Below, in pieces: positions 45,249 through 53,639 of a DNA stretch of 64,000 nucleotides. Location of the stretch: assembly GCA_050178015.1 (NCBI GenBank), contig JBFXGM010000006.1, forward strand, positions 62,001 through 126,000, given 5' to 3'. The first letter of the stretch is position 1; each line of letters begins with the position of its first letter. The position numbers and the translations under genes are program-made. The DNA comes from Gaoshiqia sp050178015 (GTDB lineage Bacteria; Bacteroidota; Bacteroidia; Bacteroidales; Prolixibacteraceae). The notes under the pieces are model-generated. The model saw nothing but the letters and a program-made list of their open reading frames with translations, was not told where the DNA came from and searched no databases.

Positions 45249-46310
45249 ATGCTTCGATTAGGAATTTTAGGATTGGGAGAAGGACGCAGCACCATGTCGG
45301 CAGCCCTGAAGAGTGAAAAATGGGAGTTGCGCACGATTTGCGACAGGAATGAGGATCTTTGCAAGCAACGGGCAAAGGAGTTCGATTTTCATAACTATAC
45401 GACGAACTATGAAGACATGTTGAATGATCCGGAGATTGATGTCATCGGCATTTACACGCCCGACCACCTTCATGCTACCCACATTAAAATGGCCTTGCAG
45501 CATGGCAAACATGTGGTTTGCACCAAGCCGTTGCTCGATTCGCTGGGCGAGGCAGCCGAATTGCTGGCTGTTTCGGCACAAACCGGTAAAAAGGTATTTG
45601 TGGGACAAAGCTCCCGTTTTTTTGAACCCATGAAACGACAGCGTGCCGATTTTGAAAAAGGCGAAATTGGTGAGCTGGTAACCGTGGAGGCACAATATAA
45701 TGCTGACCACCGTTGGTTTTTGGGCAAACGCTGGTCGTTGCAGGAAAGTTTTATGTGGCTGTTTGGCGGATTAAGCCACCCGGTTGACCTGGTGCGCTGG
45801 TATCTGTCCGACCTGGAGGAAGTGATGGGCTACGGTATGTTGAGTCCCAATGGGGCAGTGGGAGGGTTGAAAAATGAAGATACCATGCATTTCATCTTTA
45901 AGGCTGCCGACGGGCGTATTGCCCGGGTGAGCGGGACGTATTCGTGCCCCATCCAGCCCACCGGACGCGAAAGCGAGATGACCTGTATTCTGCGTGGCAC
46001 AGAAGGATGCAGCCAGGCCGACTACATGGATCTTCGCTATGCCATCACCGATAAAACCGGCGAGGAAAAACTGATCACTTTCGAAGATAAGCTGAAGTAC
46101 TACTTCCGTTTCGAGGGAAAATCGCACCATGCCGGCGAGTATCAAAATTACCTGGAATATTTTGCCGATTGTTTGGAAAGCGGCCAAACGGCTTATCCCG
46201 ACCTGAAAGAAGGTATCGGCACCATTGCCGTGCTGAAGGCCATGCAACTTTCGCTGAAAACCGGTATGCCGGTAAAAATTAATGATTTGCTGAAAGACAT
46301 TCCGCTCTAA
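45249..46310 (+). CDS. Gfo/Idh/MocA-family NAD(P)-dependent oxidoreductase
   Basis: A 353-residue soluble dehydrogenase. The N-terminal Rossmann domain starts LRLGILGLGEGRSTMSAA, with DPEIDVIGIYTPDHLHATHI and GKHVVCTKPL as the family's cofactor/substrate strand with the catalytic lysine (K in TKPL). The C-terminal alpha/beta domain has MWLFGGLSHPVDLVRW with the conserved histidine. Family members oxidise or reduce a ring hydroxyl or C1 of sugars and inositols. The sugar here is unknown; a demethylated or methylated pectin sugar is a guess from the neighbouring UroD gene. Followed 41 bp later by a symporter. Confidence 0.88.
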   Translation: MLRLGILGLGEGRSTMSAALKSEKWELRTICDRNEDLCKQRAKEFDFHNYTTNYEDMLNDPEIDVIGIYTPDHLHATHIKMALQHGKHVVCTKPLLDSLGEAAELLAVSAQTGKKVFVGQSSRFFEPMKRQRADFEKGEIGELVTVEAQYNADHRWFLGKRWSLQESFMWLFGGLSHPVDLVRWYLSDLEEVMGYGMLSPNGAVGGLKNEDTMHFIFKAADGRIARVSGTYSCPIQPTGRESEMTCILRGTEGCSQADYMDLRYAITDKTGEEKLITFEDKLKYYFRFEGKSHHAGEYQNYLEYFADCLESGQTAYPDLKEGIGTIAVLKAMQLSLKTGMPVKINDLLKDIPL

Positions 46311-46351
46311 ACCTTAATCAAAAACCTGACTAATCATTCTAAACGAACAAC

Positions 46352-47935
46352 ATGGAGAGCATCAATAGTTTTTTACAACCCATCGATTTTATTGTCGTTG
46401 TCATTTATCTGGTGGTACTCATTGGCATTGGCTACTGGGTCAGCTTTATTAAAAAACGCGAGGAAGGCGAAAACTTGTTTTTGGCCGGGCATTCGCTGGG
46501 CTGGTCCAGCATCGGGTTAACCATGTGGGGGACCAACGTGGGCCCTTCTATGCTGATTGCTTCGGCCAGTATTGGATACACCACCGGTGTGGTTGCCGGA
46601 AACTTTGGTTGGTACGCATTTGTGTTTATCTTTTTGCTGGCTATGGTGTTTGCTCCGCGATATTTGGGCGCGCGTGTGCAAACATTGCCCGAGTTTATGG
46701 GCAAGCGCTTCGGTCAATCCACCCGCAATATCCTGGCCTGGTACACGCTGATTACTATCCTGATTTCATGGCTTGCCCTGACCTTGTTTGCCGGGGGCAT
46801 CCTGGTGGGGCAGATTCTTAATTTGCCGCTGTGGATATCAGTCATCATTCTGGTGATGATTGCCGCTTTTTTCACCATTGCCGGTGGCTTGAAAGCCATT
46901 GCCTATACCAATGTGTTCCAAATGGGATTGCTGATTGCCGTTTCGCTGGTATTGACGGTGGTTGGCGTGGTGAAAGCCGGAGGGCCGATGGCTATTTTCG
47001 AAAATACGCCTTCGCATTACTGGAACTTGTTGCTCCCGGCAGATGATCCCAACTATCCGTGGCTGGCCATCATCCTGGGCTACCCGGTGATGGGGGTTTG
47101 GTTTTGGTGTACCGACCAGTCGATGGTGCAATCGGTGCTGGGAGCAAAAAACCTGAAGCAAGGTCAGCTGGGCGCCAACTTTACCGGTTGGCTAAAAATT
47201 CTGGATGTGGCCCTGTTTATCATTCCCGGGATCACCTGCTTTGTATTGTTCCCGAACCTTTCAAATCCCGATGAGGCCTACATGACCATGGTAACCCGTT
47301 TACTCCCTTCGGGCATGATCGGTATGGTGATGGCCGTGCTGATTGCCGCGCTGGTGAGCACCATCGACTCGGCGCTCAACTCGCTGAGCACCGTGTTCAC
47401 GATGGACATTTACGTGAAAAAGCACAAGCCCGATGCCACTCAAAAGCAGATCATCACGATTGGACGGATTGTCACCGTGTTGGGCGCCGCTATTTCCATT
47501 GTGCTCACTCTGGCCATCGACAGCATCAAAGGGCTGAACCTGTTCGATATTTTCCAAGCAATCCTTGGATTTATTGCACCTCCCATGGCTGTGGTTTTCC
47601 TGTTCGGCGTTTTGTGGAAACGCACCACTACCCGGGCGGTCAATTTCACCTTATCGGTTGGGACAATCATCAGCATTGGCACCGGGATTTTCTATCTCTG
47701 GATATTCCCGAAAGAGCAATATGCCTTCTGGCCCCATTTTCTGCTCTTGTCTTTTTTCATCTTTGTTTTTCTGGCTGTGCTTACTTTTCTGATCTCACTT
47801 TCTGAAAAAGAGGCCGAAGCCCGGCCTCATTTCGACTATGGCGACCTTGGCCGACCCGATCGAAAAGTTTTGTGGCTGTGGGCTGCCCTGATTGCGGTCA
47901 TGATCGGACTGTATGTTCTTTTCAACGGGCATTAA
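46352..47935 (+). CDS. Sodium:solute symporter (SSF family), 2
   Basis: A 527-residue inner-membrane transporter with about 13-14 membrane segments by eye. FLAGHSLGWSSIGLTMWGTN is the SSF first-loop motif, and AALVSTIDSALNSLSTVFTMD the conserved helix with a likely sodium site (STIDS). It resembles SGLT-type sugar symporters more than acetate or proline carriers. As the last gene of the second enzyme block it probably imports a mono- or oligosaccharide released in the periplasm, such as the substrate of the cytoplasmic GH31. Distinct in sequence from the symporter at 5003. Confidence 0.9.
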   Translation: MESINSFLQPIDFIVVVIYLVVLIGIGYWVSFIKKREEGENLFLAGHSLGWSSIGLTMWGTNVGPSMLIASASIGYTTGVVAGNFGWYAFVFIFLLAMVFAPRYLGARVQTLPEFMGKRFGQSTRNILAWYTLITILISWLALTLFAGGILVGQILNLPLWISVIILVMIAAFFTIAGGLKAIAYTNVFQMGLLIAVSLVLTVVGVVKAGGPMAIFENTPSHYWNLLLPADDPNYPWLAIILGYPVMGVWFWCTDQSMVQSVLGAKNLKQGQLGANFTGWLKILDVALFIIPGITCFVLFPNLSNPDEAYMTMVTRLLPSGMIGMVMAVLIAALVSTIDSALNSLSTVFTMDIYVKKHKPDATQKQIITIGRIVTVLGAAISIVLTLAIDSIKGLNLFDIFQAILGFIAPPMAVVFLFGVLWKRTTTRAVNFTLSVGTIISIGTGIFYLWIFPKEQYAFWPHFLLLSFFIFVFLAVLTFLISLSEKEAEARPHFDYGDLGRPDRKVLWLWAALIAVMIGLYVLFNGH

Positions 47936-48027
47936 AATCTAATAGTCTTGCCATCTTGATTTACCGGGTGAAAAAATGTGTTTTAGAAGCATATTTCCGA
48001 CTTCCGGAAATTGTAAAGCATTTGTGT

Positions 48028-48041
48028 TAAAAACGATTACA
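48028..48041. promoter_or_regulatory. Probable upstream LacI-type operator
   Basis: TAAAAACGATTACA agrees with the operator at 48096-48109 at 12 of 14 positions, including the changed CGATTACA right half, and lies 68 bp upstream of it centre to centre. Confidence 0.5.
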
Positions 48042-48082
48042 TGATCAAAGAAAACAGATTGTGTTAAAAGTTTTGTGCTTAG

Positions 48083-48113
48083 TTTGATATGTAAATGTAA
48101 ACGATTACATTTG
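48083..48113 (+). promoter_or_regulatory. Bacteroidota promoter of the second sigma-susCD operon
   Basis: TTTG at 48083-48086 and TACATTTG at 48106-48113 are separated by 19 bp, an exact fit to the -33 TTTG / -7 TAnnTTTG pattern. Transcription would start near 48120, about 105 bp before the sigma gene. The -7 box is built from the right half of the operator at 48093-48112, so repressor and polymerase would exclude each other. Confidence 0.7.
48093..48112. promoter_or_regulatory. LacI-type operator overlapping a promoter
   Basis: AAATGTAAACGATTACATTT is a 20-bp palindrome with a single mismatched pair, with core TGTAAACGATTACA. It overlaps the -7 element of the promoter and shares its core with the sites at 673 and 26677. 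Confidence 0.75.
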
Positions 48114-48224
48114 GGCGGTATAAATCTTGGCAATGTTGAATTTGACAGATGTCTTTCATGGTTGACCGTATCAAGGAAGACTTGGGACAAGGGAGTTTTC
48201 AGTTTAAAGTGTTAAAATAGGATC

Positions 48225-48821
48225 ATGCTCGGAAACAGCAAGCACATGGCAATCGGTTTAAAGAGGCGCGACCTGGAGGCGTACCGGGAGTTATTTTTCC
48301 AATACCATGGACGGTTGACGCTATTTGCCTGCAAATTTACCGGCGACATGGAGACAGCACAGGACATTGTGCAGGATGCTTTTATGAATCTCTGGGAAAA
48401 ATCCGAAACCTTAACTATTGAAGCTTCTCCCAAAGCTTATCTTTTTCAGGCAGTGCGCAATCGATCGCTCAACCACTTCCGCCACATGAATATCAGGCAA
48501 TCGGTACACGACCGGCTTGTTGGGCAAATTGACACCCAGGAGAGGAAAGTTTATACCGATTTTAATAATCCATTTCATAGTTTGCTGGAATTGGAATTGG
48601 ATGAAAAAATCAGGGAAGTAGTAAGTGCACTGCCCGAGAAATGTCGCGAAGTGTTCGTGCTTAGCCGTCAAAAAGACCTTCGCAACCGGGAAATTGCTGA
48701 GCACATGGGGATTTCAGTTAAGATGGTTGAAAAGTATATTGCCAAAGCCATGCGGGTACTTCGTTCCGAACTAGCCGAGTATATGAGTGTGCTGATTCTG
48801 TTTCTTTTCAAAAATTTCTAA
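48225..48821 (+). CDS. ECF-type RNA polymerase sigma factor, copy 2
   Basis: A 198-residue ECF sigma factor. Region 2: AYRELFFQYHGRLTLFACKF and DIVQDAFMNLWEKSE; region 4: LPEKCREVFVLSRQKDLRN with the helix-turn-helix REIAEHMGISVKMVEKYIAK. It is the classic Bacteroidota PUL sigma-70-family member, more typical than copy 1. Start ATG 48225; a second ATG seven codons in (MAIGLKRRD) is possible. It is preceded by a clear promoter with a LacI-type operator, so its own expression appears to be under repressor control in addition to FecR control of activity. Confidence 0.93.
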   Translation: MLGNSKHMAIGLKRRDLEAYRELFFQYHGRLTLFACKFTGDMETAQDIVQDAFMNLWEKSETLTIEASPKAYLFQAVRNRSLNHFRHMNIRQSVHDRLVGQIDTQERKVYTDFNNPFHSLLELELDEKIREVVSALPEKCREVFVLSRQKDLRNREIAEHMGISVKMVEKYIAKAMRVLRSELAEYMSVLILFLFKNF

Positions 48822-48870
48822 AAAAAATAATTCTGGTGGTAGGGTAAGGTGCAGGTGAAGTGTCTTCGCA

Positions 48871-49890
48871 ATGGAAAGCAAAATTATGGAATCGACAAAG
48901 TCAATTAAATTAAAGATCATAGCCTATCTGGACGGGGAGTTGGATGAGCAAGGCATGCAGGAGTTGTCAGACTGGATAGGAAGGTCGGAAGCCAATGCCC
49001 GTTACTTTGCCGAGGTGAAAGATCTGTGGGAAGTGGCTCTGCGCGATGCTTCGCAGCAGGCCGAAACAGAAAAAGAATGGGCAAAATTTATTGCCAATAC
49101 CCAACAAACAGAAAAAGAAACAAAAAAAATTACAGGTGTAAACTGGAACCGAGTTGCTCAATTGGCCGCCGTTTTAGTCATCGGTATATTTATCGGAGGG
49201 ATTTTATTTTATCAGGCAACCGATCAAACTCCGGCTTATATAACAGCTTCAGCTCCTCATGGATCGATTTCGAAAATAATTCTACCCGATCAAACCGAGG
49301 TGTTTCTGAATGCCGGTTCAGAAATGAAATATGCCTTTGATCAACAGGCTAATCAGCGTGAGGTAATTCTCGATGGTGAAGCTTGGTTCAGGGTTACACG
49401 GAACGAAAAAAAGCCGTTTACCGTTCACACTGGTACCTACGATGTGGAAGTGCTGGGCACCGAATTCAATGTAAAAGCGTATAGTTCTGAAAATACTGTT
49501 GCCACCACCCTGGAAAAAGGAGCGGTCCGGATTGTTTCAACCGGGAATCTTCGCCTGAGAAGCGAAGTCCAGCTGAACCCGGGCGAGCAACTGGTGTACA
49601 ACCGGGAGCAAAAATCGGTGAATGTAAAAGAAGTGGACACCAAACTTTACACTTCCTGGAAAGAAAACCGGCTGGAGTTCATCCGCATGGGTCTGGGTGA
49701 CCTGATCGTATTGCTTGAGCGCCGGTATGGGGTTGACATCCTGGTGGAGGACAAAGATATTTTGAAGTACCACTATTCCGGTACCATCAAAAATGAAACG
49801 ATTCTGGAAATCCTGGAAATTATTCAGCATACTTTACCAATCAGATATGAAATAACAGACCAAACTATCAAAATCTTTAAAAAGTTATGA
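48871..49890 (+). CDS. FecR-family anti-sigma factor, copy 2
   Basis: A 339-residue inner-membrane protein: cytoplasmic N-terminal part (IIAYLDGELDEQGMQELSDW), membrane segment (LAAVLVIGIFIGGILFY), periplasmic FecR domain (LPDQTEVFLNAGSEMKYAF, ILDGEAWFRVTRNEKKPF, VEVLGTEFNVKAY) and a C-terminal DUF4974-type segment (LIVLLERRYGVDILVEDKD). It controls the sigma factor encoded 49 bp upstream and receives the signal from the STN domain of the SusC at 50021. Length and order are normal. ATG 48871 and ATG 48886 (MESTKS) are both possible starts. Confidence 0.92.
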   Translation: MESKIMESTKSIKLKIIAYLDGELDEQGMQELSDWIGRSEANARYFAEVKDLWEVALRDASQQAETEKEWAKFIANTQQTEKETKKITGVNWNRVAQLAAVLVIGIFIGGILFYQATDQTPAYITASAPHGSISKIILPDQTEVFLNAGSEMKYAFDQQANQREVILDGEAWFRVTRNEKKPFTVHTGTYDVEVLGTEFNVKAYSSENTVATTLEKGAVRIVSTGNLRLRSEVQLNPGEQLVYNREQKSVNVKEVDTKLYTSWKENRLEFIRMGLGDLIVLLERRYGVDILVEDKDILKYHYSGTIKNETILEILEIIQHTLPIRYEITDQTIKIFKKL

Positions 49891-49931
49891 AAGTCATAAA
49901 AAAGGAGTGAAAAGTACAGACAAAACAAAAA

Positions 49932-49993
49932 GCCGGCAAATGCTGTAACATTCGCCGACCTGAAAGAATTTAATGAAACGGTGCTGTAACACC
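49932..49993 (+). promoter_or_regulatory. Hairpin-bearing leader between fecR and susC, copy 2
   Basis: Two hairpins with the same loop CTGTAA: GCCGGCAAATG / CATTCGCCGAC (49932-49942 with 49949-49959, two mismatches) and GGTG / CACC (49980-49983 with 49990-49993). They are followed by ATAAACTAAA and AATTTATGAAAAAAA at the susC start, words also present before the first susC. Likely attenuator or processing site. Confidence 0.5.
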
Positions 49994-50020
49994 ATTTATA
50001 AACTAAAATCATACGAATTT

Positions 50021-53000
50021 ATGAAAAAAAGTGAAAGTGCGGCCTTCCCTCCGCAAGGGATGCTGCGTAAATTATTATTCAAAATGAAACTGACAATTGT
50101 GATCCTGTTTTTAGGACTGATGCAGGTTTCCGCATCGGTTTACTCGCAGGCAACCAAGTTTTCCTTCGATTTGAATAATCGGCAGATTATTGATGTACTG
50201 AAGGAAATTGAAGAATCAAGCGAATTCCGGTTCTTTTTTCAGGACGAGCAGGTGGACGTAAGCCGCCGTGTAAGTGTGAATGTGGAAAACGGGACCATCG
50301 ATGAACTTCTTCAGGAAATGTTTGCCAAGCAAAACATTTCGTACAAAATTTTCAACGATAAAATGATTTTGCTGACGGCTGACCAGACCAAAGAAGCGGC
50401 CCGTACCCAGCAACAACGGATTACTGTAACCGGTAAAGTTACCGACGAAAGCGACCAGGCCATGCCCGGCGTTACCGTCGTGATTGAAGGTACGCAAACC
50501 GGTACCATTACCGATGTGAACGGGAATTACATCCTCACCAACGTGGATAGCAACGCGATCCTGACGTTCTCGTTTGTGGGCATGAAATCGCAACAAGTTC
50601 CCGTTGCCGGGAAAACCAATATTTCGGTCACCCTCGAATCTTCCTTCGAAGAAGTGGACGAAGTGGTGATTGTTGGTTACGGTACCCAAAAAATGAAAAA
50701 CGTAACTGGTGCCGTTTCAACCGTTAACCCGACCGAGATTACAGATCTTCCGGTGGGTAACCTGGGTGCTGCCCTTCAGGGCACGGTAACCGGCCTTAAT
50801 GTAAGCGGCGGCCAAACCCGTCCGGGGGTAGCAGCGACCTTAACTATCCGTAGCCCGTTTACCCTTTCAAAAGATGGCGGTACAACCAGCCCGATTTATG
50901 TGATCGACGATTTCGTGGCCGACGAAGAAGCTTTTAATAACCTCGATCCTAACGAGATTGAAAGTATTTCGGTTCTGAAGGATGCCGCAGCTGCTATTTA
51001 CGGCGCCCGTTCGTCGCAAGGTGCTGTCCTGGTAAAAACAAAAAGAGGAAAGGAAGGGGCTCCGAAAATTTCGGTGAGCAGCCAATTTACCTTCAACGAC
51101 GAAACTTCGCGTGCAAAAATGTTGAGCGCTTACGATTACGGTGTTTTCTACAACCGCTACATGGGCCCCAGCGGAAAAAACAAAACATCCAATCCAACAT
51201 ACGACTTTTTCCAGGCGGATGAGTTGGAGACCATGAGAGGCTTGAATTATGACTGGCTGGAAGATGCATGGACTTCAAGCGGAAGTATGAAGCATAACGT
51301 AAACCTGAGCGGTGGTTCGAAAAATGCAACTTACTTTGCAGGTATTTCTTACTTCACCCAGGATGGTAACCTGAGTTCGCTGGATTATGAGCGTTGGAAC
51401 TACCGTGCAGGCGCCGATATTAAGGTGTCTTCGAACCTTAAGGTAGCTTTACAAGTTTCGGGTGATTATAGTGAAAAAAAGCAAACCTTCAATAAAATTG
51501 GTGGTGAGGTTGACGAAAATGACTACAGCACTTTGTTGACAACTCCCTATTACGTTCCTGCTTATGTTAACGTTTATGATGAAAATGGAATGCCTACAGG
51601 GGAGCAATTGCCGACCATGCGTTATGGCCCGTTAAACAACAGGACGGACAATGATATTATCCGGTACAACTTCTTTGAGATTGAGCGCCTGGGCGACACG
51701 AAACACAATAAGCCAACCAATATGCGTTTGAATACAACCGTTGAATACGATTTTGGCTGGAGCAAAGCGCTGAAAGGGTTGAAACTGAAAATGGCTTACT
51801 CAAAAGGGATTAGCACCAATCTGTACAATCAGAACGGTTCTCAATATACGGCTTACTATTTTACCGAACGTTCAGGTTCCGGTCGTCACTTGTATGAAGG
51901 AGACATTGCCGGTTCTGCTAAAACTTATACGGTTAAAAACGGTAACCGCTTGTTGCGCGATGGTGTTCGTTCCGACAGTTACCAATTGAACCTGTACGCC
52001 ATTTATGAACGTTCTTTTGGGAAACACAATATCAGCGCCCTTTATTCCTGGGAAAAATCAGAAGCTGAAACCGAAACGGTCCGCTATTACAAAGATGATG
52101 TGTTATCATTCACCAACGGACAATCAAACACAGCAACAGGATCGCCCGATGGACAAACCACCCGTACTGAATCCGGTTTAATGTCTTATATCGGTCGTTT
52201 TAACTACTCATATGCCGATAAGTATTTGTTCGAGTTCCTGATCCGCTCGGATGCTTCTACCAAATTTGCTCCGGTAAACTACTGGGGAACATTTCCGTCA
52301 TTCTCTGCAGGCTGGGTCATTTCCGAAGAAAATTTCTTTGAAGGAGTTAGCTGGATTGACTTCCTGAAAATTCGTGGTTCTATCGGGTTCCTGGGTAAAG
52401 ATAATACCAAGGCTTGGTTATGGAGACAGCGTTATACTTACCAAAATAACAAAGGCGCTGTATTTGGAACCAGTACTTCTTCCAATATTGGCTGGGGCCT
52501 CAAGATGGAAGCCGCTCCCAACTACAATGCAACCTGGGACAAAAGTACCAAGTACAACCTGGGGATCGACAGTAAATACCTGGATAACAAATTGTCGTTC
52601 AGTATCGATGGGTACTTTGACCGTAACACGGAAATGCTGACACAACGTGATGCTTTGGTTCCGGTAACCGTTGGAGGTAACCTGGCTGCCGAAAACTATG
52701 ACGCCATTGATGCTTACGGGATTGAAATTTCTGTTGGTTGGAAAGATAAAATCGGCTCGGATGCCAGCTATTTTGTGAAACTGAATACTGGTTGGAGCGA
52801 TACCCGCTACCGGAAGAAGGACTGGCCAGCCATCATTGGTTATATGGACCAATATCCTGATGGACCGGTTGACCGGGGTAAATGGGGATACGACTACTTG
52901 GGCATGTTCCGCACCCAGGCCGACATCGACGCATATGTAGCTGACTACAATATTACAAGTGTATTTAACAACAATGTGGATAACTTGAAACCGGGTATGT

Positions 53001-53620
53001 TGTATTACCGCGACGTTCGTGGTGAACAAAATGCCGATGGTTCTTATGCGGGTCCTGATGGCATTATCAATGGTAACGATATGATTCAATTATCGAAGAG
53101 ATCCGGTAATCCGTATGGATTTTCGCTGAACTTTGGTGGTAACTGGAAAGGTCTGAGCCTGACTGCACAAATTGCAGCTTCATGGGGCGGATTCTCTGAA
53201 TTACCAGGAACAGCCAAATATGTAAATGAAAAACGTGCTGACTATACCAACGTTCCGGTGTTCTGGAACGACATGTTCTCCCTGCCGGTTTTGGATGCCG
53301 ATGGTGCTGAAATTCCCGGTACCGGAAACGTGGACGGTAAATATCCGAACATGTACCAGAGCACATTCAACAGCGTAACTTCCAACTTCTGGCAAATCGA
53401 CTCGTTCAACATGCACCTGAGAAATGTTACTTTGGGCTACAACTTGCCCAAAAGCTTGCTGAACAGACTGAACATTGGTGGTTGTCGTTTCAGCCTTACG
53501 GGGATGAACCTGATCAGCTTCCATAACCCGTACCCGGAGAAATTTATGGACACCTTCAGCAACTACGGTGCTTATCCAACGCTGCGATCAGTAACTTTGG
53601 GTGTAAACCTTTCATTTTAA
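50021..53620 (+). CDS. SusC/RagA-type TonB-dependent outer-membrane transporter, copy 2
   Basis: About 1199 residues from ATG 50021; an earlier ATG at 49973 would start inside the second leader hairpin and is rejected. Parts: signal region (TIVILFLGLMQVSASVYSQ), STN domain (~47-119, IIDVLKEIEESSEFRFFFQ), regulatory-like beta domain (~135-206, MPGVTVVIEGTQTGTITDV), plug (from ~214, EVVIVGYGTQKMKNVTGAV, with TTSPIYVIDDFVADEE) and a barrel ending in VTLGVNLSF. Unlike most SusC plugs, the usual GSINAGNDPLYVVDG-type stretch is replaced by a longer SPFTLSKDGGTTSPIYVIDD. It imports a glycan fragment together with the SusD encoded 19 bp downstream. Confidence 0.95.
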   Translation: MKKSESAAFPPQGMLRKLLFKMKLTIVILFLGLMQVSASVYSQATKFSFDLNNRQIIDVLKEIEESSEFRFFFQDEQVDVSRRVSVNVENGTIDELLQEMFAKQNISYKIFNDKMILLTADQTKEAARTQQQRITVTGKVTDESDQAMPGVTVVIEGTQTGTITDVNGNYILTNVDSNAILTFSFVGMKSQQVPVAGKTNISVTLESSFEEVDEVVIVGYGTQKMKNVTGAVSTVNPTEITDLPVGNLGAALQGTVTGLNVSGGQTRPGVAATLTIRSPFTLSKDGGTTSPIYVIDDFVADEEAFNNLDPNEIESISVLKDAAAAIYGARSSQGAVLVKTKRGKEGAPKISVSSQFTFNDETSRAKMLSAYDYGVFYNRYMGPSGKNKTSNPTYDFFQADELETMRGLNYDWLEDAWTSSGSMKHNVNLSGGSKNATYFAGISYFTQDGNLSSLDYERWNYRAGADIKVSSNLKVALQVSGDYSEKKQTFNKIGGEVDENDYSTLLTTPYYVPAYVNVYDENGMPTGEQLPTMRYGPLNNRTDNDIIRYNFFEIERLGDTKHNKPTNMRLNTTVEYDFGWSKALKGLKLKMAYSKGISTNLYNQNGSQYTAYYFTERSGSGRHLYEGDIAGSAKTYTVKNGNRLLRDGVRSDSYQLNLYAIYERSFGKHNISALYSWEKSEAETETVRYYKDDVLSFTNGQSNTATGSPDGQTTRTESGLMSYIGRFNYSYADKYLFEFLIRSDASTKFAPVNYWGTFPSFSAGWVISEENFFEGVSWIDFLKIRGSIGFLGKDNTKAWLWRQRYTYQNNKGAVFGTSTSSNIGWGLKMEAAPNYNATWDKSTKYNLGIDSKYLDNKLSFSIDGYFDRNTEMLTQRDALVPVTVGGNLAAENYDAIDAYGIEISVGWKDKIGSDASYFVKLNTGWSDTRYRKKDWPAIIGYMDQYPDGPVDRGKWGYDYLGMFRTQADIDAYVADYNITSVFNNNVDNLKPGMLYYRDVRGEQNADGSYAGPDGIINGNDMIQLSKRSGNPYGFSLNFGGNWKGLSLTAQIAASWGGFSELPGTAKYVNEKRADYTNVPVFWNDMFSLPVLDADGAEIPGTGNVDGKYPNMYQSTFNSVTSNFWQIDSFNMHLRNVTLGYNLPKSLLNRLNIGGCRFSLTGMNLISFHNPYPEKFMDTFSNYGAYPTLRSVTLGVNLSF

Positions 53621-53639
53621 CCAATAACAGAATATTGCT

